Positions 1 to 5,840 of a stretch of 7,472 nucleotides of DNA are shown piece after piece. The first letter of the stretch is position 1, and every line of letters begins with the position of its first letter. This stretch comes from Nitrospira sp. GTDB lineage: Bacteria > Nitrospirota > Nitrospiria > Nitrospirales > Nitrospiraceae. The notes beneath the pieces are model-generated. The model had not been told where the DNA came from. It did not search any database and was given only the letters and a program-made list of their open reading frames with translations. The translations under genes and the position numbers were made by a program. The stretch covers positions 1 through 7,472 of the forward strand of contig VGXD01000098.1 in assembly GCA_016873525.1 (NCBI GenBank). Direction: 5' to 3'.

Positions 1-100
1 CAGCGGCAAAGGGGGCCAGCACCAGCAGGGTCAGCGCCAGCAGGACAGAGACCGCCATCCCGGCTAAACGAGGGGCGGAAATCGTTGAGGCAGATACCAT
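1..100 (-). CDS. Secreted or membrane-anchored protein, N-terminal fragment
   Basis: This leftward gene starts with ATG at 100-98 and runs off the left edge, so only 33 residues are visible. They begin MVSASTISAPRLAG and continue into an uninterrupted hydrophobic stretch rich in Leu, Val and Ala (about residues 15-33). That is the layout of a signal peptide or signal anchor, so the product is probably exported or inner-membrane anchored. No cleavage site or mature domain is in the window, so its function cannot be named. The start is supported by a good promoter just upstream (TTGACA-N18-TATAAC). There is no clear Shine-Dalgarno sequence and the predicted leader is only a few bases. It is divergent from tatD and shares a roughly 140-bp control region with it. 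Confidence 0.6.
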   Translation of the reverse strand, partial: MVSASTISAPRLAGMAVSVLLALTLLVLAPFAA

Positions 101-113
101 TTTCACAGGGGTG

Positions 114-143
114 GTTATAACAGAGCCCCAGCCACCTTGTCAA
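114..143 (-). promoter_or_regulatory. Sigma-70-type promoter of the left-edge secreted-protein gene
   Basis: Read leftward, a perfect TTGACA (143-138) is followed after 18 bp by TATAAC (119-114), five of six matches to TATAAT. The expected transcription start near 107 leaves a 5' leader of only about 7 nt before the ATG at 100, with no Shine-Dalgarno sequence. Confidence 0.6.
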
Positions 144-163
144 TTTTCCGCCTGGCTCTCGTC

Positions 164-193
164 TTCTCAAGATGAAGGCCCCTATGCTACGAT
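164..193 (+). promoter_or_regulatory. Candidate tatD promoter
   Basis: TTCTCA (164-169) and TACGAT (188-193) are separated by 18 bp and each match four of six consensus positions. An overlapping TATGCT at 183-188 is a second possible -10 element. Initiation near 200 would lie downstream of the in-frame ATG at 172, which favours the GTG at 241 as the tatD start. Confidence 0.33.
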
Positions 194-240
194 GCCTCGC
201 CCAGGCTTGTTCGATCGACCGACGTTGCGACGGAGGCTCC

Positions 241-1020
241 GTGCTCATCGACAGTCATGCCCATCTGGACGATGCCCGCTACGACAGCGACAGGGAAGCC
301 GTCATCGCCCGCGCGCAGGAAGCCGGCGTTGACTGTTTCCTCACGGTCGGCTGCGACCTTGCCACCAGCAGGGCTGCCGTCGATCTGGCAGACCGCTACC
401 CCTTCATCTACGCGACCGTGGGAGTCCACCCCCACGAGGTCAAACAGATCGGGGACGACTGGTACGACGAACTGCGCCGCCTGGCCAAACACCAAAAGGT
501 CGTCGCCTACGGCGAGATCGGGTTGGACTACCACTACAACCACTCCCCGCCCAAATTACAGCGGGAGCGGTTCCGCGAACAGATTCTCCTGGCCCGCGAA
601 CTCCAACTCCCCCTCATCATCCATACGAGGGAGGCGCAGGAAGACACGGTGACGATCCTACAGGAAGAACGCGCCAATGAAATCGGAGGCGTCTTCCACT
701 GTTTTTCAGGAGACGCCAGTCTGGCCAAGGCTGCGCTGGACTTGGGCTTCTTCCTCTCCTTTTCCGGTGTGATCACCTTCCAGAACGCCACGACGCTCCG
801 CGACATCGTCAAGACCGTCCCGCTGGACCGGATGCTGATTGAAACCGACTGTCCCTACTTGACGCCGGTGCCGCACCGAGGCAAGCGCAACGAGCCAGGT
901 TACGTCAGACATGTGGCGGAGAAGATTGCGGAGGTCAAGACGGCGGATCAGCCGGTCACGGTGGAGGAAGTCGGACGGATCACGTCGCAAAATGCGCGGC
1001 GCTTGTTTAAAATCCCCTGA
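241..1020 (+). CDS. tatD: TatD-family metal-dependent DNase
   Basis: This is a TatD/YcfH-type TIM-barrel metallohydrolase of 259 residues. Family members are Mg-dependent deoxyribonucleases acting in the cytoplasm in DNA repair and turnover. All expected metal ligands can be read: the HAH pair H6/H8, E92 in GEIGLDYH, H128 in IIHTREA, H153 in FHCFSG and D203 in ETDCPYL. I chose GTG at 241 because translation then begins VLIDSHAHLD, the usual family N-terminus, and GGAGG lies at 232-236. The in-frame ATG at 172 would add 23 poorly conserved residues. The length is normal for the family. The last 14 bp overlap the end of the convergent YacP-like gene. Which TatD subfamily it belongs to and its true substrate cannot be told from sequence alone. 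Confidence 0.93.
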   Translation: MLIDSHAHLDDARYDSDREAVIARAQEAGVDCFLTVGCDLATSRAAVDLADRYPFIYATVGVHPHEVKQIGDDWYDELRRLAKHQKVVAYGEIGLDYHYNHSPPKLQRERFREQILLARELQLPLIIHTREAQEDTVTILQEERANEIGGVFHCFSGDASLAKAALDLGFFLSFSGVITFQNATTLRDIVKTVPLDRMLIETDCPYLTPVPHRGKRNEPGYVRHVAEKIAEVKTADQPVTVEEVGRITSQNARRLFKIP

Positions 1021-1531
1021 GTTGCCGGTTCCGTTTGCGCAGCGCCTTGGGAAGCTTTCGAGGGTTCCCCTTCTTCTCGGTTCGCTTCGGCCGATCCTCT
1101 TCACGATCCACCGGCTTGAAAGCCGCCGGCGACGCAGGGGTCGGCACAGCCCGAAGCCTGACGTCGAATTCCGCCGCCCCGATCACGAACGCCCCTCTGG
1201 CCTTGGCAAAATCGGCCACTTCCCGGTCGGAGGACACCACCGCGCAGTCTCGTCCGAACTCCTCGGCCAGCCGCTGAATGACTTGATCGGCCTTCTCACC
1301 GCGACGCGAGTAGATCACCTCGATCCCGCCCCGATGCTCCCGTCGCTCCGAATCGAAGCCCTGCTGCCAGCCGTCAAACACGACGGTGATCGGATGGCCT
1401 TTTCGCTGGCGATAGGCAGCCAGCTCGCGCAGCAGTCGCTCTCGCGCGCTGTCATCCCCGGAACCGGCGCGTCCGACTTGCCCCCTCGCTCCCAGCACAT
1501 TGTAGCCGTCAACGATCAAGTGGGTCGCCAT
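1007..1531 (-). CDS. NYN (PIN-like) domain RNase of the YacP family
   Basis: The 174-residue product opens MATHLIVDGYNVLG, the diagnostic start of YacP-type NYN domains, which have a PIN-like nuclease fold. The four acidic positions expected for the metal site are D8 (VDGYN), D53 (VVFDG), D82 (EKADQVI) and D102 (VSSDREV). In Bacillus subtilis the YacP protein (Rae1) is a ribosome-associated endoribonuclease; a similar role here is inference. Residues 130-174 form a Pro/Lys/Arg-rich, probably disordered tail that may bind RNA. The reading frame stays open to 1597, but ATG at 1531 fits the family N-terminus exactly. No Shine-Dalgarno sequence precedes it, while a promoter sits so close that the mRNA may be leaderless. 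It is divergent from amiC and convergent with tatD, overlapping tatD by 14 bp. Confidence 0.85.
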   Translation of the reverse strand: MATHLIVDGYNVLGARGQVGRAGSGDDSARERLLRELAAYRQRKGHPITVVFDGWQQGFDSERREHRGGIEVIYSRRGEKADQVIQRLAEEFGRDCAVVSSDREVADFAKARGAFVIGAAEFDVRLRAVPTPASPAAFKPVDREEDRPKRTEKKGNPRKLPKALRKRNRQLRGF

Positions 1532-1538
1532 CGCCCGC

Positions 1539-1567
1539 AGCCTAGACGAGGAGCCTCTTGCTGTCAA
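1539..1567 (-). promoter_or_regulatory. Promoter of the YacP-like gene, leaderless geometry
   Basis: Read leftward, a perfect TTGACA (1567-1562) is followed after exactly 17 bp by TAGGCT (1544-1539). Only seven bases separate the -10 element from the ATG at 1531, so initiation is expected at or next to the start codon. This agrees with the absence of a Shine-Dalgarno sequence. Confidence 0.5.
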
Positions 1568-1612
1568 CGCTCTCTCAGCGAGACCGCTCCCTTGCAACAG
1601 CGGTGGTTCCTC

Positions 1613-1642
1613 TTGACAACCATGCCCTCTTGAGACGACACT
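1613..1642 (+). promoter_or_regulatory. Weak candidate promoter of amiC-truA
   Basis: TTGACA at 1613-1618 is a perfect -35 hexamer, but the best -10 at 18 bp is GACACT (1637-1642), only three of six matches. It is placed plausibly, about 30 bp before the amiC ATG, and is divergent from the YacP promoter. Confidence 0.25.
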
Positions 1643-1671
1643 TTCACTGATTTATCGCGGATCTCCAATCT

Positions 1672-2970
1672 ATGCCTCGTTCCCAAAGATTCCACGTCGT
1701 TGCCTGGGGCTTGGCCCTTCTCCTCACCTGGGGAATGGAGGGCAGTCCTCCGGCTTCGTCGGCGGCAACCTCGACCGTCTCGCGCACAGAGGGGAAGCCC
1801 ACGTCGAAAACTCGTGTCCATAAAACCAAACAGCCGCAGGTCAAAACCCTCGCCCAGACCGTTACCGCCCCCACCCTCATCCAGGATCTCCGCTACAAGG
1901 TCCATCAGGACTATACGCGCCTCGTCCTCGATCTCCAGCACAACGTGACCTTCACTCAAAGCCGCCAGGAAAACCCCAGCCGGGTCATCATCGAGTTGCA
2001 GAACTCGCGCCTGAGCGACACCGCCCTGGCCAAGGTCATCGACAAAACATTTCCCGGGGACATCTCCATCAGCCAACCGCACCCCCACTCCGTGAAAGTC
2101 TCGCTCAATTTGGAGACGATCGGCGACTACAAACTGCTCCCGCTCAGCGGCCCGGATCGCCTGGTCCTGGACATCTACGAGAGAACGGACCGCGAGGGAA
2201 CCCGCGAGGACCGCCAACAGACAGCCTCCCCTCCCGCTCGTCCTGCCGCCATCCCCACGATCAAGTCCGCGTCCCAGGCGAACCGGGACATCAAGTTGAT
2301 CGTGGTGGACCCGGGACATGGCGGGAAGGACCCCGGCGCGATGGGGCGGAGCGGGGCGCAGGAAAAGGACATCACGCTCCAGGTCGGACTCAAGCTGCGC
2401 GACCTGATTGCCGCGCAGTTGGGGAAACCGGTGCTCATGACGCGGGACCGCGACGTGTTCGTGGAACTGGGGGACCGGGCCAAGTTCGCCAACGGCAAGG
2501 ACGCCAACCTCTTTGTGTCCATCCACGTCAACTCCCATCCGCAACGGAGCACCAAGGGGCTGGAAATTTATCACTTCGGACAGGCCAGCGACCGGCGGGC
2601 GCTGGAGGTGGCGGCGCGAGAAAACGGCATCCCCATCAAAGACCTCAGCGCCGGCGTCGAGTTCATCCTGGCGGACAAGATGACCGACTGGAAGATCGAC
2701 GAATCGAGGAACTTGGCCTGGACGACCAAGCAGGCCATGGTCGCCCGCCTGGACGACCACTACGACGTGGTGGACCACGGGGTCAAGACCGCGCCCTTTT
2801 ACGTCTTGCGTTACACCGCCATGCCGAGCATCCTGGCCGAAATCGCCTTCATCTCCAACCCCACCGAAGAGCGCTTGATGCAGAGCGAGGCCTTTATCGC
2901 CCGCATGGCCGAAGCCATCTTCGAGGGCGTCAAGGCCTACGTCCATCCCATCCAGACCGTCAAACAATGA
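1672..2970 (+). CDS. amiC: N-acetylmuramoyl-L-alanine amidase, AMIN + Amidase_3
   Basis: This 432-residue periplasmic zinc amidase cleaves the amide bond between N-acetylmuramic acid and L-alanine, splitting septal peptidoglycan during daughter-cell separation. Residues 1-31 are a signal peptide (basic MPRSQR, then a hydrophobic core). An AMIN targeting domain spans about 68-168. A Pro-rich linker follows (about 172-205), then the Amidase_3 catalytic domain (208-425). Zinc ligands are H216 in DPGHGGKDPGA, E231 in QEKDI and H285 in SIHVN; the catalytic glutamate is E390 in AEIAFISN. The segment around 303-345 sits where AmiB/AmiC carry a regulatory insertion that is relieved by LytM-type activators; that role here is inference. 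The start has only a weak ribosome site, but it gives a proper signal peptide. The gene is followed after 14 bp by truA, probably in one transcript. Confidence 0.92.
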   Translation: MPRSQRFHVVAWGLALLLTWGMEGSPPASSAATSTVSRTEGKPTSKTRVHKTKQPQVKTLAQTVTAPTLIQDLRYKVHQDYTRLVLDLQHNVTFTQSRQENPSRVIIELQNSRLSDTALAKVIDKTFPGDISISQPHPHSVKVSLNLETIGDYKLLPLSGPDRLVLDIYERTDREGTREDRQQTASPPARPAAIPTIKSASQANRDIKLIVVDPGHGGKDPGAMGRSGAQEKDITLQVGLKLRDLIAAQLGKPVLMTRDRDVFVELGDRAKFANGKDANLFVSIHVNSHPQRSTKGLEIYHFGQASDRRALEVAARENGIPIKDLSAGVEFILADKMTDWKIDESRNLAWTTKQAMVARLDDHYDVVDHGVKTAPFYVLRYTAMPSILAEIAFISNPTEERLMQSEAFIARMAEAIFEGVKAYVHPIQTVKQ

Positions 2971-2984
2971 CACGGGCTGAATAA

Positions 2985-3719
2985 GTGCGCACCGTGAAGC
3001 TCACCGTCGAGTACGATGGCACCGGCTATTACGGCTGGCAGCGCCAGCCCGATCAACCGACCGTGCAAGCCGCACTCGAAACCGCCATCCAGCAGATCAC
3101 GCAAGTCCATCTGGCGGTCATCGCCGCAGGCCGGACCGACGCCGGAGTCCATGCCTTGGGGCAAGTCGTCAGCTTCCGCTCGGAGAAAGCCTTGAACCCG
3201 GAGGAATGGCAGCGGTCGCTCAACGGCCTCTTGCCTCCGGACATCAGCGTGCGCAGAGTGGAATCGGTCGCCGACGATTTCCACGCCCGCTATTCAGCCC
3301 GCACCAAACTCTACGAATACCGTATCCTGAGCCGCCCCGAGCGCCCGGCCCTGGACCGGCACAGGATCTGGCACATCAGACACCCACTCGACCTCACCGC
3401 CATGCGCGAGGCGGCAGGGTATCTTATCGGCCGTCACGACTTCTCCTCTTTCCAAGGCCATCCCACCGACACGGAAAACCCGGTCTGTGACCTCCAGCGA
3501 CTCGACCTCGTCCACGAACCGCCGATGATTAGAATTGAAGTCCTGGCAGACCGCTTCCTCAAACAAATGGTGCGGGCTATTGTGGGAACTCTAGTGGAGG
3601 TGGGGCAAGGCAAGCGAACACCCCAGGCCATGAAAGACATCTTGGAAGCAAAAGACCGCCCCGCCGCAGGCTACACCGCCCCGCCACAGGGACTGTATTT
3701 GATGAGAGTAGGCTATTAG
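2985..3719 (+). CDS. truA: tRNA pseudouridine(38-40) synthase TruA
   Basis: The 244-residue cytoplasmic enzyme isomerises uridine to pseudouridine at positions 38-40 of the tRNA anticodon stem-loop. The N-terminus VKLTVEYDGTGYYGWQRQP is typical of the family. The catalytic aspartate is D52 in the signature AAGRTDAGVHA, and FSSFQG (about residues 153-158) and VRAIVGTLVEVG near residues 197-208 are further family blocks. Start choice is uncertain by three codons: GTG at 2985 and GTG at 2994 are both in frame and neither has a strong ribosome site. The gene follows amiC closely, which suggests translation from a shared mRNA. It is the last recognisable housekeeping gene before the accessory interval. 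Confidence 0.94.
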   Translation: MRTVKLTVEYDGTGYYGWQRQPDQPTVQAALETAIQQITQVHLAVIAAGRTDAGVHALGQVVSFRSEKALNPEEWQRSLNGLLPPDISVRRVESVADDFHARYSARTKLYEYRILSRPERPALDRHRIWHIRHPLDLTAMREAAGYLIGRHDFSSFQGHPTDTENPVCDLQRLDLVHEPPMIRIEVLADRFLKQMVRAIVGTLVEVGQGKRTPQAMKDILEAKDRPAAGYTAPPQGLYLMRVGY

Positions 3720-3730
3720 TGCGGCTCAGT

Positions 3731-3759
3731 TTGACATCACCCCAGTGAGAAGCTACCAT
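3731..3759 (+). promoter_or_regulatory. Promoter of the DUF6883-DUF4926 cassette
   Basis: A perfect TTGACA (3731-3736) is followed after 17 bp by TACCAT (3754-3759), four of six matches to TATAAT. Initiation near 3766 would give a leader of about 30 nt before the ATG at 3798. The -35 overlaps GTTTGAC, a possible left boundary of the integron cassette, so the promoter would travel with the cassette. Confidence 0.55.
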
Positions 3760-3797
3760 CTTCCTACTGTGTGTGTTTCTTTCAGCAAGAGCTTGGC

Positions 3798-4133
3798 ATG
3801 AAGCTTCCCCATCGGGAAGAAGCCTACATTCCACCTGCCAAACTGGAAGAATACTTGCTGTCCGAAACGCACTCCGTTGGAAGATTGAAGGCCAGGTTCT
3901 TGCACGCCGCTGGCTTCGACCTGAAAAATCCGAACTGGGTCAAGCACCGCCTGATCGAGATTGCGCAGTCCGAGGATGTTATGGAAACCAAATCGACCCC
4001 TCATGGCACGAAATACGTCGTCGAAGGATCACTCCAAACACCGGCAGGGAGGCTGGTACAATTGCGCACCGTCTGGATCATCGAAACCGGGCAGACAAGC
4101 CCTCGATTCGTGACCGCCTATCCGGCGGACTGA
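3798..4133 (+). CDS. DUF6883-type small protein, possible toxin
   Basis: The 111-residue protein resembles the DUF6883 family, which has no established function that I know. Visible blocks are ETHSVGRLKARFLHAAGF (residues 23-40), HGTKYVVEG (69-77), TPAG (81-84), RTVWII (90-95) and the terminal FVTAYP (104-109). A VW-strand followed by TAYP near the C-terminus resembles the ends of small secreted-toxin nuclease domains of the BECR (barnase/EndoU/colicin E5/RelE) type; this is inference from motif appearance. I prefer ATG at 3798, where the family-like MKLPHREEAYIPP begins, over the upstream in-frame GTG at 3771; the ribosome site is weak. The DUF4926-type gene follows after 15 bp with a strong ribosome site. 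The order and small sizes suit a toxin-antitoxin pair, but another partnership is possible. Confidence 0.72.
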   Translation: MKLPHREEAYIPPAKLEEYLLSETHSVGRLKARFLHAAGFDLKNPNWVKHRLIEIAQSEDVMETKSTPHGTKYVVEGSLQTPAGRLVQLRTVWIIETGQTSPRFVTAYPAD

Positions 4134-4148
4134 GATGGAGGAACGTAT

Positions 4149-4385
4149 ATGATTTCTGAATTGGAAACAGTGGTTCTCAGGCGTGACTTTCAAGAATTCG
4201 GCTTGAAGCACGGCGACATCGGAACCGTGGTGCATTGCTACGCCGATGGCGCAACGTTTGAGGTCGAGTTTGTGACTGCCGATGGCAAAACCATCGCCCT
4301 CTTGACGCTCAAGCAGACCGACATTAGGCCAATGAACAACAAAGAGATCCTACACGCCCGGGAGTTCGCGCCAACATCGGTCTAG
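4149..4385 (+). CDS. DUF4926-type small protein, possible antitoxin or partner
   Basis: The 78-residue product matches the DUF4926 pattern: an N-terminal ISELETVVLRRDF, then GLKHGDIGTVVHCY, then ATFEVEFVTADGKTIALLTL, ending in an acidic DIRPM. The Gly-rich beta-strand pattern suggests a small SH3-like barrel, which is inference. A strong GGAGG (4137-4141) sits 7 nt before the ATG, much better than the site of the gene before it. This pair would therefore make more of the second protein than the first, as expected if it neutralises the first. The gap to the preceding stop is 15 bp. Its own stop (TAG, 4383-4385) is followed at once by an AGGGA that may serve the next small ORF. No enzymatic motif is visible. 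Confidence 0.75.
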   Translation: MISELETVVLRRDFQEFGLKHGDIGTVVHCYADGATFEVEFVTADGKTIALLTLKQTDIRPMNNKEILHAREFAPTSV

Positions 4386-4397
4386 GGATCTGCACAC

Positions 4398-4571
4398 GTG
4401 GAGAATTGGCACCCGATGAGAAGTACCTGGCAAAACTCGGCACCAAAGGAGGCGTTCGTTCTCCTTGAGCATATCGAAATCTACCGGCTTATCCAACGAC
4501 GCAAACGCAAGGCCTCCAATAAACGCATAACACTCGACGCGCTCCTGAAAGAACAGCACATTCCCATATAA
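4398..4571 (+). CDS. Hypothetical 57-residue cassette ORF ending in attC
   Basis: A GTG at 4398 opens a 57-residue frame preceded by AGGGA (4384-4388) at 9 nt spacing; an ATG at 4416 is an alternative giving 51 residues. The middle is basic (RLIQRRKRKASNKR) and the end is TLDALLKEQHIPI. I recognise no family. The frame is the same as that of the preceding DUF4926-type gene and begins just after its stop. The stop codon TAA (4569-4571) falls inside the R'' core box of the attC site, a usual arrangement for genuine integron cassette genes, and that is the best argument that it is real. It could instead be the decayed tail of a longer gene, because another frame shows coding-like text (about 4393-4480) before a stop. 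Confidence 0.42.
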   Translation: MENWHPMRSTWQNSAPKEAFVLLEHIEIYRLIQRRKRKASNKRITLDALLKEQHIPI

Positions 4572-4630
4572 CGTCCCGGTTCCAGCGGCGGGCCGCGTAG
4601 CGGACCATCCGCTGGAACCCGTTGTTGGAC
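4566..4630 (+). other. Integron attC recombination site (59-base element)
   Basis: The 65-bp element has the attC layout. The R'' box ATATAAC (4566-4572; six of seven to RYYYAAC) is followed by a 5-nt spacer, then L'' in GGTTCCAGCGG (4578-4588). Its exact inverted complement CCGCTGGAACC is at 4609-4619, then a 4-nt spacer and the R' box GTTGGAC (4624-4630; full match to GTTRRRY). The inner part folds further (4591-4596 with 4600-4606, bulged A4604, loop GTA). Tyrosine integron integrases cut between G4624 and T4625. The orientation makes the rightward genes at 3798-4571 the content of the cassette. No integrase gene or second clear attC is present, so this may be a lone cassette or the edge of an integrase-less cluster. 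Confidence 0.8.
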
Positions 4631-5557
4631 CTAGGACTCGCCAAAGTAGTCAGAATCAATTTTCTTGACCTCGTAGGTGGCCATCGAGGTTACCCCCACG
4701 CCAAAATCGATCATCAACCCCGCGAGTGCCTTCCCATCAATAAGCACGATCTTCGAATCAATGCGCGAGACATACTCGAGTGCTTCTCGTGAGAACTCTG
4801 ACGTTGCAATGAAGATGCCCTTTCGTGCGCGCTGCCCTTGAAGTGCCCCGGCGAATTTCTGTATTTCCGGCCTTCCAACGGTAGCTTCCCAGCGCTTGGC
4901 TTGGACATAAATGCTGTCCAAGCCCAGGTGATCTTCCTTGATTATTCCGTCAATGCCTTCATCGCCGCTTCGACCGATTGCTTTTCCCGCGTCCTTTCTA
5001 CTCCCGCCATAGCCCATCTTCACGAGAAGATCCACAACGATGTTTTCAAATGTCGAGGGATCGGAGCCCTTGAGCGTCTGTAGAAGCTCAGCAGCGATTT
5101 CGGAGCGGAGGCGCACATAGGCGTTTTCGAGTGCCTCATGGGGCGTTTGCCCCGGAGCTGGCTCCGCTTCGACCCTCTTCGATCTGTACTTGTCCCAGAA
5201 CTCTTTGAACTCTGGGAAGCGGTCCAGGTATTTGATGCTGATCTTGGGCGGCGACGTCCTGTGACTCTTCACCCGCCTCGCTTCCTTGAGTACGGTCTGT
5301 CCGCGCGAGGTAATTTTGAAGTAGCCGCGCCGTGTGTTGTCCAAGAGGCCGGCTTTCTTCAGATACGAACGCGCCCAGCCGATGCGATTGATGAATACAG
5401 GCTGCTGTCCACTCGGGAGGAATTCGCTCTGCTCCTCATCGGTCAACTTGAATTCCTGGGCGAGGTACTGCGACGCCTCCTTGAGTTGATGCTCCTTGCC
5501 ATCAGCGGCGAAGCGCAGGAGCGGAAGCATGCAGGTTTGGAAGTCGGGAATCGGCAT
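4631..5557 (-). CDS. mrr: Mrr-family restriction endonuclease
   Basis: The 308-residue protein has the Mrr architecture. An N-terminal winged-helix Mrr_N domain (about residues 5-92, with FINRIGWARSYLKKAGLL and GYFKITSRG) is joined by a Pro-rich linker to a C-terminal Mrr_cat nuclease domain of PD-(D/E)XK type (about 165-285). Catalytic residues are E171 (STFENIV), D203 (GDEGIDGII) and Q219-x-K221 (YVQAKRW). The block KGIFIATSEFSREALEYV is also typical. Mrr enzymes cleave modified, usually methylated, DNA and need no partner methylase; none is present here. ATG at 5557 has AGGA about 9 nt upstream. The stop (4633-4631) lies one base past the attC R' box. Length matches E. coli Mrr. The function call is strong; the modification recognised is unknown. 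Confidence 0.9.
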   Translation of the reverse strand: MPIPDFQTCMLPLLRFAADGKEHQLKEASQYLAQEFKLTDEEQSEFLPSGQQPVFINRIGWARSYLKKAGLLDNTRRGYFKITSRGQTVLKEARRVKSHRTSPPKISIKYLDRFPEFKEFWDKYRSKRVEAEPAPGQTPHEALENAYVRLRSEIAAELLQTLKGSDPSTFENIVVDLLVKMGYGGSRKDAGKAIGRSGDEGIDGIIKEDHLGLDSIYVQAKRWEATVGRPEIQKFAGALQGQRARKGIFIATSEFSREALEYVSRIDSKIVLIDGKALAGLMIDFGVGVTSMATYEVKKIDSDYFGES

Positions 5558-5644
5558 ATCTTCTTTTCCTAGGCCAAACTAATAAGTCTACTGCGGACTA
5601 CCCTTGCAACATATCACCTACGCCCTCGCACCCGATGGGAGCAA

Positions 5645-5673
5645 AACCTACTGCGAAGGTAGACAATTGTCAA
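5645..5673 (-). promoter_or_regulatory. Candidate mrr promoter overlapped by a palindrome
   Basis: Read leftward, TTGACA (5673-5668) and TAGGTT (5650-5645) are separated by 17 bp. The -35 is embedded in the perfect 10-bp palindrome GACAATTGTC (5662-5671), a plausible operator for a dimeric repressor. The leader would be about 80 nt. Confidence 0.42.
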
Positions 5674-5699
5674 CTTTTCGCCTTGCGCTTTGCCCTGCA

Positions 5700-5724
5700 A
5701 TAGACTGCAAATCCTGCGGTCTAT
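5700..5724. repeat. Compact hairpin, 10-bp stem
   Basis: ATAGAC (5700-5705) pairs with GTCTAT (5719-5724). The stem continues through a T-G position and GCA/TGC to a 5-base loop, AATCC. It lies upstream of the mrr promoter. There is no adjacent T-tract, so it does not look like an intrinsic terminator. Confidence 0.5.
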
Positions 5725-5750
5725 CCGGCTATCAGGACACGCCCTGCACT

Positions 5751-5785
5751 AACGGGGATCGGCCTACAAGCGACCGATCCCCGTT
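5751..5785. repeat. Perfect 12-bp inverted repeat
   Basis: AACGGGGATCGG (5751-5762) and CCGATCCCCGTT (5774-5785) are exact complements around an 11-base loop. Neither side is followed by a run of T, so it is not a standard terminator. The flanks do not match attC core boxes. It could stabilise the 3' end of the leftward hic transcript or block read-through into mrr. Confidence 0.6.
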
Positions 5786-5840
5786 CCACTGTTTACTTTC
5801 CTCGGCTGGAATGGACGCCTATTTCTTCCTTGTTTCCAAA

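Noticed and set aside
172..240. Longer tatD start at ATG 172
   Set aside because: The extra 23 residues precede the conserved N-terminus, there is no ribosome site for that ATG, and the likely promoter and GGAGG both point to GTG 241.
1564..2973. A 469-codon open frame on the minus strand opposite amiC
   Set aside because: The plus strand carries a complete signal peptide, AMIN domain and amidase catalytic residues; the antisense frame arises from GC-rich codon bias and shows no family features.
5696..5730. tRNA-Cys-like anticodon text GACTGCAAATCC
   Set aside because: The bases around it do not form an anticodon stem, and no T-arm or acceptor stem can be assembled; the segment folds instead as a simple hairpin.
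5751..5785. Second attC site or intrinsic terminator
   Set aside because: The flanks do not fit RYYYAAC/GTTRRRY (the right side reads GTTCCAC) and no T-tract follows on either strand.
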